Source: an uncultured Petrimonas sp. (GTDB lineage Bacteria; Bacteroidota; Bacteroidia; Bacteroidales; Dysgonomonadaceae). Taken from it: 10,633 nucleotides of DNA. The stretch is taken from assembly GCA_934621705.1 (NCBI GenBank), contig CAKTUP010000070.1, forward strand, positions 1 to 10,633, written 5' to 3'. A program made the translations under genes and the position numbers. Below, piece by piece: positions 1 to 6,193 of the stretch (positions are counted from its first letter, which is position 1; every line of letters begins with the position of its first letter). The notes under the pieces were generated by a model that saw only the letters and a list, made by a program, of their open reading frames with translations, was not told the origin of the DNA and did no database searches.

Positions 1-85
1 CGTTGGCGATGCTGATGGCGGGGAATATGTGGCCGCCGGTGCCGCCGCCGCTAATTATGATGCGGGGTGCGGAATGCGGAGACAT
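1..85 (-). CDS. murG: MurG N-terminus (UDP-GlcNAc:lipid I transferase), partial
   Basis: MurG transfers GlcNAc from UDP-GlcNAc to lipid I at the inner face of the cytoplasmic membrane, giving lipid II. Only 28 codons are in the window; the gene runs off the left edge. After the leader MSPHSAPR the protein reads IIISGGGTGGHIFPAISIAN, and the glycine-rich GGGTGGH loop is the MurG signature. The ATG at 85-83 is the only Met before that loop. The leader codons and the start codon lie inside heptanucleotide repeats, so residues 2-8 look repeat-derived rather than inherited from the family. The lipoprotein gene ends only 57 bases upstream and no promoter was seen in the gap, so murG may be read from upstream transcription. 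The family assignment is firm; the exact start is likely but not proven. Confidence 0.93.
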   Translation of the reverse strand, partial: MSPHSAPRIIISGGGTGGHIFPAISIAN

Positions 86-124
86 AGTTTGTAGTTTGTA
101 GTTTGTAGTTCATAGTTTATAGTT
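62..124. repeat. Heptanucleotide repeat, murG leader and start
   Basis: Nine consecutive seven-base units stay in one phase. Units at 62-82 are GCGGGGT, GCGGAAT and GCGGAGA. Units at 83-124 are CATAGTT, three TGTAGTT, CATAGTT and TATAGTT. The CAT of the unit at 83-89 is the complement of the murG start codon. The stretch therefore joins two unit types, forms the whole murG leader, and is translated at its left end. Confidence 0.9.
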
Positions 125-142
125 ATCAGAACCTTAAACGGG

Positions 143-715
143 CTATTTTGCAATTAGTTGTTTTAAATTAACCAGGTTTTTGCCATTGATTTCGGAATTG
201 ATAAACCGCGGGCCAACGGTGTAGCGAAGTATTACTTCGTTGGCATCGAGAATGCGGCCCATAACTTCGGCAGAAACCGGATGGGTCATTTGATAAACAT
301 TCTTTTGCACAACGTCGTATCCCGTAACCACCGATACTTTGGAGGAGTCGGCCTGCATCACTTCTTCCTTTTTTTCGTTCACATTTCTTTCGCCCAATCG
401 TTTTTCGTAACTGTTTTCGAGCGGGAACACCTCGTCGTCCACAATCAGGTACATGTCTTTTGTGTCCACTTCGAAATTCTCAACGGACATTGTCAGCACA
501 TCGTACCAATTGAAAACGGGTTCCTCGTTGCGTTTGGTTTCTTTCACTACGATTAGTTTTTGCGAGTAACCGGGTTCGCGAAAATCGTTATTTGTCAAAT
601 ACATTTCGCATTTCACGAAACGAGTACCGGTAACCTTATCGACTTCGGTATATACTGCCGGCGCACATGCCGAAAGGATGTAGAGCGCAATGGCGAAAAA
701 CAGGGATTTTTTCAT
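143..715 (-). CDS. Small predicted lipoprotein of unknown function
   Basis: A 190-residue protein. It begins MKKSLFFAIALYILSAC, with a lysine pair, a hydrophobic core and a lipobox LSAC. Cys17 would be lipidated after signal peptidase II cleavage, placing the protein at the inner or outer membrane. The mature part shows no domain I recognise. It has a charged, low-complexity middle (around RLGERNVNEKKEEV) and otherwise mixed, probably beta-rich sequence. The frame is open upstream to a Met at 871, but that extension is the translated GCGGGGT heptad repeat and overlaps the small gene at 783-953, so the start at 715 before the signal peptide is preferred. It is the last gene before murG, 57 bases away, and the two are probably cotranscribed. 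Function unknown. Confidence 0.75.
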   Translation of the reverse strand: MKKSLFFAIALYILSACAPAVYTEVDKVTGTRFVKCEMYLTNNDFREPGYSQKLIVVKETKRNEEPVFNWYDVLTMSVENFEVDTKDMYLIVDDEVFPLENSYEKRLGERNVNEKKEEVMQADSSKVSVVTGYDVVQKNVYQMTHPVSAEVMGRILDANEVILRYTVGPRFINSEINGKNLVNLKQLIAK

Positions 716-719
716 ATTA

Positions 720-761
720 GTTACGAGTTGAGAGGTGCGGGGTGCGGGGTGCGGGGTGCGA
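720..761. repeat. Heptanucleotide repeat (GGTGCGG type)
   Basis: Six seven-base units: GTTACGA, GTTGAGA, three GGTGCGG and GGTGCGA. They fill most of the gap between the lipoprotein start at 715 and the end of the small gene at 783. Same type as the repeats at 62-82, 1491-1539, 8421-8455 and 8543-8570. Confidence 0.9.
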
Positions 762-782
762 GTTTTTTCCATACCATCGCAT

Positions 783-953
783 TTATACGCACTCTTTTTT
801 AGTTTTCGCTCTTCTTGGTTTTGGTTTATATTTTTGATTTTGTTGTTCCTTTCGCAAACGAATAAAATCACTAATCATTTTTTCTTCCTCTTTTGTCAGT
901 GGTCTGTTGTCCACTTCAAAATCTATATCCAAAGGTTCTTTTATAATTCCCAT
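783..953 (-). CDS. 56-residue conserved-looking small protein
   Basis: The protein starts MGIIKEPLDIDFEVDNRPLT and continues with a charged helical segment (KEEEKMISDFIRLRKEQ) and a very basic tail rich in Lys, Arg and Pro, ending ECV. The tail could bind nucleic acid, which is inference. No signal peptide or membrane segment. It starts five bases after the stop codon of the GNAT-like gene (end at 959), so the two form a tight pair and are probably made from one transcript. I recall small Bacteroidetes proteins with the MGIIKEPLDxDF start but know of no assigned function. The pairing makes a toxin-antitoxin-like or partner role possible, not shown. Confidence 0.7.
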   Translation of the reverse strand: MGIIKEPLDIDFEVDNRPLTKEEEKMISDFIRLRKEQQNQKYKPKPRRAKTKKECV

Positions 954-958
954 AACTA

Positions 959-1486
959 TTAATCTTTAAAATATTTGTCAATCAATTTTAACGCCGAAAC
1001 GTTGTCAATAACCATTAAGTGTCCGCCAAAATGATAAGCACCCAATGAAGTTTCATAATGCTTGATGAGTTTTGTTTTCGCGACGAAAGATAAAAATCCG
1101 TCATTTCCTCGTTGAAACGATAATCTACAGGCAAACGCAATCAAATTTCCCGGAACTCCCAAATAGGTTTTATTTTTTCCAATGTTGAAAGGCGCACTTT
1201 CAATCAGATGCATGTAAACATGGTCAGATTTAACTTCTAAACTCACAAGCCCTTGAATAATAGTTGGATTGTTAGAAATTGTCAGTTTGTAAACATCTCT
1301 TTCAGGAGCTTTAAACTCACTTTTCCAATTAAATTTCCAACCATTTACTTTGGTTATTCTCTTTAATTCCGTTGCAGTTACTAACGAAACTTCGGTCGGA
1401 AAATTATCCCCCGAATTCACATTTTCAATAGAGTTCGTTAATTTGTCGATAAAGAAATCTAACTCAATTTGTTCTTTTTTATTCAT
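959..1486 (-). CDS. GNAT-like (N-acetyltransferase fold) protein
   Basis: A 175-residue soluble protein. The second half looks like a GNAT acyl-CoA-binding fold: YLGVPGNLIAFACRLSF (108-124) resembles the strand-loop-helix that binds CoA, and KHYETSLGA (142-150) resembles the usual C-terminal FYExLGF element. The N-terminal half (residues 1-90) is less informative. The canonical R/QxxGxG/A loop is only approximate (GVPGNL), so catalytic activity is uncertain. It is the first gene of a pair with the 56-residue gene five bases downstream. The coding sequence is visibly more A+T-rich than the mur genes, which fits acquisition from elsewhere. The start at 1486 lies four bases from a heptad-repeat block, and no clear promoter could be assigned. 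Confidence 0.6.
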   Translation of the reverse strand: MNKKEQIELDFFIDKLTNSIENVNSGDNFPTEVSLVTATELKRITKVNGWKFNWKSEFKAPERDVYKLTISNNPTIIQGLVSLEVKSDHVYMHLIESAPFNIGKNKTYLGVPGNLIAFACRLSFQRGNDGFLSFVAKTKLIKHYETSLGAYHFGGHLMVIDNVSALKLIDKYFKD

Positions 1487-1490
1487 AATT

Positions 1491-1603
1491 ACGGGGTGCG
1501 AGTTACGGATTACGCGTTTCGAAATGCGGGATTATAACGCACTACAAACTACAAACTACAAACTACAAACTACAAACTACAAACTACAAACTACAAACTA
1601 CCC
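1491..1603. repeat. Long heptanucleotide repeat block, two unit types
   Basis: Positions 1491-1539 hold seven degenerate units of the GCGGGGT type (ACGGGGT, GCGAGTT, ACGGATT, ACGCGTT, TCGAAAT, GCGGGAT, TATAACG). Positions 1541-1596 hold eight perfect copies of ACTACAA, followed by ACTACCC. The seven-base register is kept across the junction. The block occupies most of the space between the GNAT-like gene and the terminator of the DUF6261 gene. The ACTACAA units are the complement of the TGTAGTT units in front of murG. Confidence 0.95.
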
Positions 1604-1625
1604 AACTTATTTCCCGCAAATTTAC

Positions 1626-1661
1626 AAAAAAAGACGGCAACCGCTGTGGTTTCCGTCTTTT
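1626..1661 (-). terminator. Rho-independent terminator of the DUF6261-like gene
   Basis: Arms AAAGACGG (1630-1637) and CCGTCTTT (1653-1660) pair. Inside them AACC (1639-1642) pairs with GGTT (1648-1651) across one mismatch. On the minus strand the hairpin is followed by seven Ts (complement of A1626-1632). It sits 15 bases after the stop of the gene ending at 1676. Confidence 0.85.
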
Positions 1662-1675
1662 AATTATGCAATAAG

Positions 1676-2443
1676 TTAATTTTTTGTTTCGTCGCTGTTT
1701 TCGAGTGGTTCGGAAGGGGTGTCGGATGCTTTTTTGCCCTGCCGTTGACGGGCTTTCGACAGGTAATCGTCGATAAGGGTATTGAGCTGCGCCACCAGTT
1801 TGGCGTATTTTTCTTCGCCTTCTACTATCACAAGGGCGTTTACGGCATCGATAAACGCTCTGAAAGCCAGTTGGGCATCGGCACGGGTGCTTTTTACCAA
1901 TCCGGCAATAAATTGTGATTGCTCGTCGCGACGCGATTGTTGCGACTCGGCAAAAACAGTGTTGTTTTCTTTAACCGATACCACTATATCGCTAAAACCA
2001 AGCGCGGCGAGGTGCGCAACGGCCTGTTCCTTTTCCAGATCCTGCAACAGGTTGGTAAGCACGGCAGTTTCGGTATCCTGACGCAAGCGGGCAATATCGT
2101 ACCCGGTTCCGTAGGGTTTAAAAATCTGCAAGAGGCTTTGCGCCGCCGATTCTTTGGCCGCATCGAAACGATAATCCGAAAATTCCACCAACAAAGCATA
2201 CAATTTCCTGATGCCATAATCGCGGGCTTCTTCGGCGGCAATAAGGGCTTCGGGCGAAGCATTTCTTTCACGAACCAACGCTTCATCAAAAGCGTCGAAA
2301 GCAGTACGAAGTTCATTTACACGAGTTACAAAAAGCTGAGGCATGGTTTCTTTCAGAATTTCGGCAAAAGCCAGTGCATCGGCAAACAACTGAAAGGCCT
2401 CCCAACGGGTAAGACGGTCTAAACCGGTTGTTTTAATTTTCAT
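1676..2443 (-). CDS. DUF6261-like helical protein
   Basis: A 255-residue protein starting MKIKTTGLDRLTRWEAFQLF. It is almost wholly alpha-helical by composition (long Ala/Leu/Glu-rich stretches), without signal peptide or membrane segment, and ends in a charged disordered tail (ASDTPSEPLENSDETKN). The size and the LTRWEAFQLF start, with recurrent Phe-Ala and Leu-rich helices, resemble the Bacteroidetes-restricted DUF6261 family; this comes from memory of the family, not a search. No function is known to me. It is its own transcription unit, with a promoter at 2471-2502, a start 20-30 bases downstream, and a strong terminator at 1626-1661. The 42-base hairpin array lies directly upstream of that promoter, which may be meaningful. 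Confidence 0.7.
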   Translation of the reverse strand: MKIKTTGLDRLTRWEAFQLFADALAFAEILKETMPQLFVTRVNELRTAFDAFDEALVRERNASPEALIAAEEARDYGIRKLYALLVEFSDYRFDAAKESAAQSLLQIFKPYGTGYDIARLRQDTETAVLTNLLQDLEKEQAVAHLAALGFSDIVVSVKENNTVFAESQQSRRDEQSQFIAGLVKSTRADAQLAFRAFIDAVNALVIVEGEEKYAKLVAQLNTLIDDYLSKARQRQGKKASDTPSEPLENSDETKN

Positions 2444-2470
2444 AAGGCGAAATTTTTAATGATTACCAAA

Positions 2471-2502
2471 CAAAGATATGTATTTAAAATACAATAAACA
2501 AG
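2471..2502 (-). promoter_or_regulatory. Bacteroidetes-type promoter for the DUF6261-like gene
   Basis: On the minus strand TATCTTTG (complement of 2471-2478) matches the -7 consensus TAnnTTTG. CTTG (complement of 2499-2502) stands 20 bases upstream and approximates the -33 TTTG. The predicted transcript would start about 20 bases before the ATG at 2443. Confidence 0.6.
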
Positions 2503-2523
2503 AATGTTAACCATAATTTTGGG

Positions 2524-2775
2524 TTTTGTGGCAAAGAAATTTATCGGTGTCGATATACACGCAGGCGTTGCGACGGCGCAAAAGGGTAGTGTAAACCATA
2601 TTCGGCGCTTTGTGACGACACAAAGGAGCGATGTTGAATAACAAGGGCGCATTGTGTTTGCACAAAGTATAGAAAATAACCAACATGAGTGCTTTGTGGT
2701 GACACAATGCTGCCGTGTTGGTTATCGAGGGTGTTTTGTGATGAAGGAATGTGCTTTTGGTTGCTGGTAGAAGCG
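2524..2775. repeat. Array of six 42-base units with a small hairpin
   Basis: TTGTG or TTGCG recurs at 2526, 2568, 2610, 2652, 2694 and 2736, exactly 42 bases apart. In the four middle units it is followed by a four-base loop and its complement: TTGCG-ACGG-CGCAA, TTGTG-ACGA-CACAA, TTGTG-TTTG-CACAA and TTGTG-GTGA-CACAA. The TTGCG/CGCAA unit changes both arms together, as expected of a selected stem. The two end units keep only the first arm. About 20 bases per unit are similar (ending GGGYG before the next stem) and about 22 vary. The minus-strand frame is open through all units and gives a 14-residue repeat (LCRHKAP and relatives). The array fills the gap between the endonuclease stop and the DUF6261 promoter. 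I do not recognise it as a described element. Confidence 0.85.
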
Positions 2776-2811
2776 TGACTGGCAAACTAATTTGTGTATT
2801 TGTGCATTTTT

Positions 2812-3939
2812 TCATCTTCTGTCCGCTTCCGCGGCTCGTCGCAATACCAAAAATGCTTCCTTCAATGGTTGCGAAACAGAACTTGTGGGTTCGATAATAA
2901 CCATTGATTGATAAATGTTCAGAAAATTGTTTCGTTGTCTGTGAAAGAAATGCAAGAAATGGCGAATAAATCCGATGCAATCCAACACGGCAAATTCGAT
3001 GCCAGTTTTTTCGTAGAGCGATTTAGCATATTCGGCTACTTCAATCTCAATAAAATCGGTTGTGATGAAAATGTAGTTGTTAATTTCGCTTTTTGTTCTC
3101 GAAAGTTTTTGCAGAGCCACATCAATATCTGTTTTGGTTACTCGTTTGTCTTTCATTTCATAGCAGGTTACAATTTGGTCGTCATTGGTTAATGTAATCT
3201 CCACATCGCCCATCGAACCGGTTTGCTTATCGGCCGCGTTATGTGCGGCTAAAGGTTTGTTTTCTTCTCCTATCTGTTTTTTCACGGTTTGATAAGCCGA
3301 GGCTACCATTAAAACAGGTAGGCGACTTGCTCCTTTGCAATTCAAATGCTGTGTCAGCAACATCACAATTTCTTCACTTGCCAGGGGCAAAACATCATCG
3401 GCCTGTTTTAAATCGGCTATTAGTTGTTTCATACGCATTTCGTCTTCTGCTTTTATCGCCAAAAGGAAGCGAAGTATTTCCTGTAAAACATTTTCCGGTT
3501 CTTCGTTTTTGGTATAAACAGAGTCAAGAAGCTGGAGCGTATTTACATAAACGATTCTTGGCCTGCCAACCAATACGAGGTCGGTAGTTAAAAGTCTGTC
3601 AAGATTTCTAAATGCGGGTGTTAAATATGCCGTTGTAGGGTTACACGGCAATTTATATTTGTGTACCAATAACTCAACAAAACGCTCATCGTAATATCTG
3701 CCCGAATACGCGTCACTTCCGCTAATCTCCGTATAAGGTTTACGAATATCAACGCTGGGATTATGAATTTTTGCCAATAAGCACGACATTAAAAAGCGTA
3801 TAGGCGCTTTGTTTGTATTGCATCGGCAAACGGCTTCAATCTTTTCGCTTGTTGTTGGTTTCACCATACTTTTTGTTAAGTTCTCACTCGCTTGCCGGTA
3901 TAACTTCTCTAAAATGTTTGTTGGTGTAAAATTATTCAT
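2812..3939 (-). CDS. SacI-family type II restriction endonuclease
   Basis: A 375-residue soluble protein predicted to cut unmodified DNA at a short palindrome; the SacI prototype cuts GAGCTC. Recognised from family-typical stretches: DIRKPYTEISGSDAYSGRYYDE (64-85), LPCNPTTAYLTPAFRN (97-112), LVGRPR (123-128), HNAADKQTGSMGDVEITL (233-250) and VLDCIGFIRHFLH (318-330). GDVEIT with Asp245 and Glu247, followed by YEMK with Glu261 and Lys263, fits a PD-(D/E)xK active site; that residue assignment is inference. The length looks complete. Its ATG overlaps the end of the methyltransferase gene by eight bases (ATGAATAA), so translation is probably coupled, with the methylase made first. The target may differ from GAGCTC. 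Confidence 0.85.
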   Translation of the reverse strand: MNNFTPTNILEKLYRQASENLTKSMVKPTTSEKIEAVCRCNTNKAPIRFLMSCLLAKIHNPSVDIRKPYTEISGSDAYSGRYYDERFVELLVHKYKLPCNPTTAYLTPAFRNLDRLLTTDLVLVGRPRIVYVNTLQLLDSVYTKNEEPENVLQEILRFLLAIKAEDEMRMKQLIADLKQADDVLPLASEEIVMLLTQHLNCKGASRLPVLMVASAYQTVKKQIGEENKPLAAHNAADKQTGSMGDVEITLTNDDQIVTCYEMKDKRVTKTDIDVALQKLSRTKSEINNYIFITTDFIEIEVAEYAKSLYEKTGIEFAVLDCIGFIRHFLHFFHRQRNNFLNIYQSMVIIEPTSSVSQPLKEAFLVLRRAAEADRR

Positions 3940-4840
3940 TGGAAAAAAGTGAATATTGGTTATTAGATTTCAATTCTTCGATATTGTAGTTTACCCAAAG
4001 AACTTCCTGACGAATATCTTTTGTTGAGTGAATTGTTTTTTCGGGACTATAAATTTTAGTCCATTTACTTGCCGGATAAAGTTCTTCCATCAATTCGCAT
4101 TCATAGTTTGAAACTGCTGCAAGTCCTTCAATAGAATTAAGCGTTTCGGCTAATTCTATGTGGTCGTAGTCGGTCATTTCAAAACCATAAGATTTCGTGT
4201 CGCCCCTTGTTGTATGAATATAGGGGGGATCACAATAAAACAACGTTTCTTTTCCGTCATAAAGTTTTATAACGTCAATGGCAGGACGATTTTCAATCTG
4301 AACTCTTAAAAGTCTTTCTGCTATAAAATCAAGTTGTTCCACACCTCCAAGCCAACGGCTTACCACACCACTCATTCCTGCACGGCTTGTATTTTTGCAG
4401 TTTGCCCAACGCCCGATGGATGCGGTTTGAGCCAAACCTGTTCTTACCTGTCTGGCACGAATGTAAAACCGTCTGGCTCGTTCAAGGCTGGTTAAATTTG
4501 GGTCTAACTCGCACGCGATTCCAAATTCCTCTCTTGAAAATGGTGTTAACCCGATTTGCTCAATCAAAACATTTTTCTTTTCTCTCAATACTTTGAAAAA
4601 GTTTACAACTTCTCCGTCAATATCGTTATACGTTTCAACAGGAGAGGTTTCTCTGTTAAGCAAAACTGCCCCCGACCCTGCAAATGGCTCACAATAATGT
4701 AAACAGTTGGGAAGTTGAGGCAGAAGCCAGTCTAAATGCGAAAATTTACCGCCGTACCAACCAAATGCTATCAGTTTTTTAGGTTTGGCCAACCGTTGAA
4801 TTGGCGGCGCTGTTTTTCTGTTTTTTATTGCTGTTTCCAT
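3932..4840 (-). CDS. D12-class (Dam-like) DNA adenine N6-methyltransferase
   Basis: A 302-residue SAM-dependent enzyme that methylates adenine in DNA. Motifs appear in the alpha-class order: motif X WYGGKFSHLDWLLP (28-41), motif I EPFAGSGAVLLNR (51-63) for SAM binding, NDID (72-75), target-recognition region roughly 100-190, and catalytic motif IV DPPY (204-207). The length is typical of a complete enzyme. It is the first gene of the operon with the SacI-family endonuclease and would protect host DNA from it, so it is a modification enzyme rather than an orphan Dam. An adenine methylase can protect a GAGCTC-like site, which contains an A on each strand. Both genes look more A+T-rich than the dcw genes. 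A promoter with nearby inverted repeats lies upstream. Confidence 0.93.
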   Translation of the reverse strand: METAIKNRKTAPPIQRLAKPKKLIAFGWYGGKFSHLDWLLPQLPNCLHYCEPFAGSGAVLLNRETSPVETYNDIDGEVVNFFKVLREKKNVLIEQIGLTPFSREEFGIACELDPNLTSLERARRFYIRARQVRTGLAQTASIGRWANCKNTSRAGMSGVVSRWLGGVEQLDFIAERLLRVQIENRPAIDVIKLYDGKETLFYCDPPYIHTTRGDTKSYGFEMTDYDHIELAETLNSIEGLAAVSNYECELMEELYPASKWTKIYSPEKTIHSTKDIRQEVLWVNYNIEELKSNNQYSLFSNE

Positions 4841-4899
4841 TTTCGTTGAGGGTTTATTGGCTCTTATTGATCTGTTTCTTTGAGTTTAAATAGTGTTTT

Positions 4900-4934
4900 T
4901 TGTTCATTTGTTAAGAACAATCTTTGTTCAAAGA
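4900..4934. promoter_or_regulatory. Inverted repeats overlapping the R-M operon promoter
   Basis: TTGTTC (4900-4905) is mirrored by GAACAA (4915-4920). Directly beside it TCTTTG-TT-CAAAGA (4921-4934) forms a 14-base palindrome covering most of the -7 element. Such placement would suit an operator or a hairpin at the transcript start. No C-protein gene is visible, so the binder, if any, is unknown. Confidence 0.35.
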
Positions 4935-4960
4935 TAAACATTTTTTAAATTAAGGTCAAA
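4929..4960 (-). promoter_or_regulatory. Bacteroidetes-type promoter for the R-M operon
   Basis: On the minus strand TTTG (complement of 4957-4960), a 20-base spacer and TATCTTTG (complement of 4929-4936) match the -33 / -7 consensus. Transcription would begin near 4922, leaving a leader of about 80 bases before the methyltransferase ATG at 4840. The sequence around it is very A+T-rich. Confidence 0.65.
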
Positions 4961-4990
4961 TTATGTTCTTGTCAGTTATCAACAGTTTGC

Positions 4991-5068
4991 AACTTGTGCC
5001 GAACCGTATTCATTCAGTTATAAACCGAATATGTTTTCAGCACAAGTTCCGCTTCGTTAAACTTGCGC
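4991..5068. repeat. Three copies of a nine-base motif, AACTTGYGC
   Basis: AACTTGTGC (4991-4999), its exact complement GCACAAGTT (5040-5048) and AACTTGCGC (5060-5068) lie in the 327-base gap between the channel gene and the R-M operon. The first two could pair as a 9-bp stem with a 40-base loop. There is no T-tract, so a terminator is not supported. Apart from this, the promoter region and the heptad repeat at 5148-5175, I see nothing else in the gap. Confidence 0.5.
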
Positions 5069-5147
5069 TATGCGGTGAAAATTCCGTAAAACTATTACAC
5101 AGATTTAAAAACGGTAAGGCGCCGTTAACATCTCCACCTGCCCCAAC

Positions 5148-5175
5148 TATGCATTATGCATTATTAATTATGCAT
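5148..5175. repeat. Heptanucleotide repeat (TATGCAT type) over the channel gene stop
   Basis: Four units: TATGCAT, TATGCAT, TATTAAT, TATGCAT. The minus-strand stop codon of the mechanosensitive channel gene (5170-5168) and the codon just before it lie inside the repeat. Same unit type as the repeats beside murD and mraY. Confidence 0.85.
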
Positions 5176-6193
5176 TATTTCTCACCTCCACCCATATCCC
5201 CGGCGCTTGGTAATCGTTGGGCAGGTAATCGGCGGGAATGGCCGCTTTTCCGCCATCGCGGTGAGCCTGAAAATGTGGCGACATCAGTTCTATTCCGCGT
5301 TCGTGGCATACGTCTAAGATATTGGCGTGCAGTTGCGAATAAACCGTGGCCTGTTTTTGGGCATCGTGTATATAAGCGTTTATTTGGTACGACACGTAAA
5401 AATCGTCTAACCGCATTTGAAACACAAAGGGTGCGGGCGTTCGCAAAATCAAATCGCATCGCAAAGCCGCTTCAATGAGCACTTCGTTTACCGTTTTCCA
5501 CGGAATTTCGTATCCAAACGTTACCACCGTATGCACAATTAAGCCGTATTTTTTAGAAAATGAACTGTAGTTGACGGTATTCCCCGTGAGAATAGACGAG
5601 TTGGGAATGGTTATTTCTTCGTTTGTAACCGTTTTAAGGCGAGTTACAAGCAATGTTTTTTCGATTACGTCGCCCGAAATATCGCCTATTTTTATGCGGT
5701 CGCCAATCTTAAACGGGCGCATGTAAGTTATCACCAATCCGGCCACCATATTGGCAATCGCCGACGACGAGCCAAGCGAAAACAGAAGTCCCAAAAACAC
5801 GGAAACACCTTTAAAAATAGGCGAGTCGGCTCCCGGCAGATTCGGGAAAATCAATATAAACGAAAAAGCGAGCAGCAAAAACCGAATGATGCTAAACGTG
5901 GGCAATGCCCAATCGGCGTGAAATCCTTTTATTTTAAGTTTTCCCGATTCTATCTCTCTGAAAATATAGCGCACAAACCGGATGATGTATTTCATCACGA
6001 TAACGATTACCAGAATGGTAAACACGTTGGGCAAGTATTGCCAAATAGATAGCAGCATTTTCCTCACGGGCGCCCACAACATGCCAAACAACACATCGGC
6101 CCACCCTCTCGTAAACGGAAAAATACTGAAAATTACGGGAATCACCAGAAAAAGAAGCAGCAGAATGGTGAGCCACCGCACAATGTTAAACAA
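5168..6193 (-). CDS. MscS-type channel core (3' frame of the split gene)
   Basis: 341 residues from the first Met in this frame; without the frameshift the protein would simply continue into this part. Hydrophobic segments lie at about 5-24, 55-75 and 101-118. The pore-lining helix follows (VSVFLGLLFSLGSSSAIANMVAGLVITYMRPF, about 130-161). Next comes the MscS beta domain: IGDRIKIGDISGDVIEKTLLVTRLKT (163-188) and the conserved EITIPNSSIL (193-202). The C-terminal alpha/beta region has DDFYVSYQINAY (263-274) and ADYLPNDYQAP near the end. MscS channels open under membrane tension and release solutes on osmotic downshock. The last codons and the stop come from a heptad repeat, so the extreme C-terminus may be altered. 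Confidence 0.85.
   Translation of the reverse strand: MFNIVRWLTILLLLFLVIPVIFSIFPFTRGWADVLFGMLWAPVRKMLLSIWQYLPNVFTILVIVIVMKYIIRFVRYIFREIESGKLKIKGFHADWALPTFSIIRFLLLAFSFILIFPNLPGADSPIFKGVSVFLGLLFSLGSSSAIANMVAGLVITYMRPFKIGDRIKIGDISGDVIEKTLLVTRLKTVTNEEITIPNSSILTGNTVNYSSFSKKYGLIVHTVVTFGYEIPWKTVNEVLIEAALRCDLILRTPAPFVFQMRLDDFYVSYQINAYIHDAQKQATVYSQLHANILDVCHERGIELMSPHFQAHRDGGKAAIPADYLPNDYQAPGIWVEVRNNA

Noticed and set aside
143..871. Longer lipoprotein gene starting at 871
   Set aside because: The extra N-terminus is the translated heptad repeat and the overlap with the 56-residue gene; a complete lipoprotein signal peptide starts at 715.
1617..1624. TAAATTTG (minus strand) as a -7 box for the GNAT-like gene
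   Set aside because: There is no TTTG at the right distance upstream, where the DUF6261 terminator stands.
2524..2775. CRISPR array
   Set aside because: The shared part of each unit is only about 20 bases and differs between units, spacers are about 22 bases, and no cas gene is near.
3932..4840. Orphan Dam-type regulator methylase
   Set aside because: It overlaps a SacI-family endonuclease gene in the same operon, so a restriction-modification role is more likely.
4963..5478. 171-residue plus-strand open frame across the channel gene end
   Set aside because: It runs through repeats and then antisense to the channel core, with no family-like sequence.
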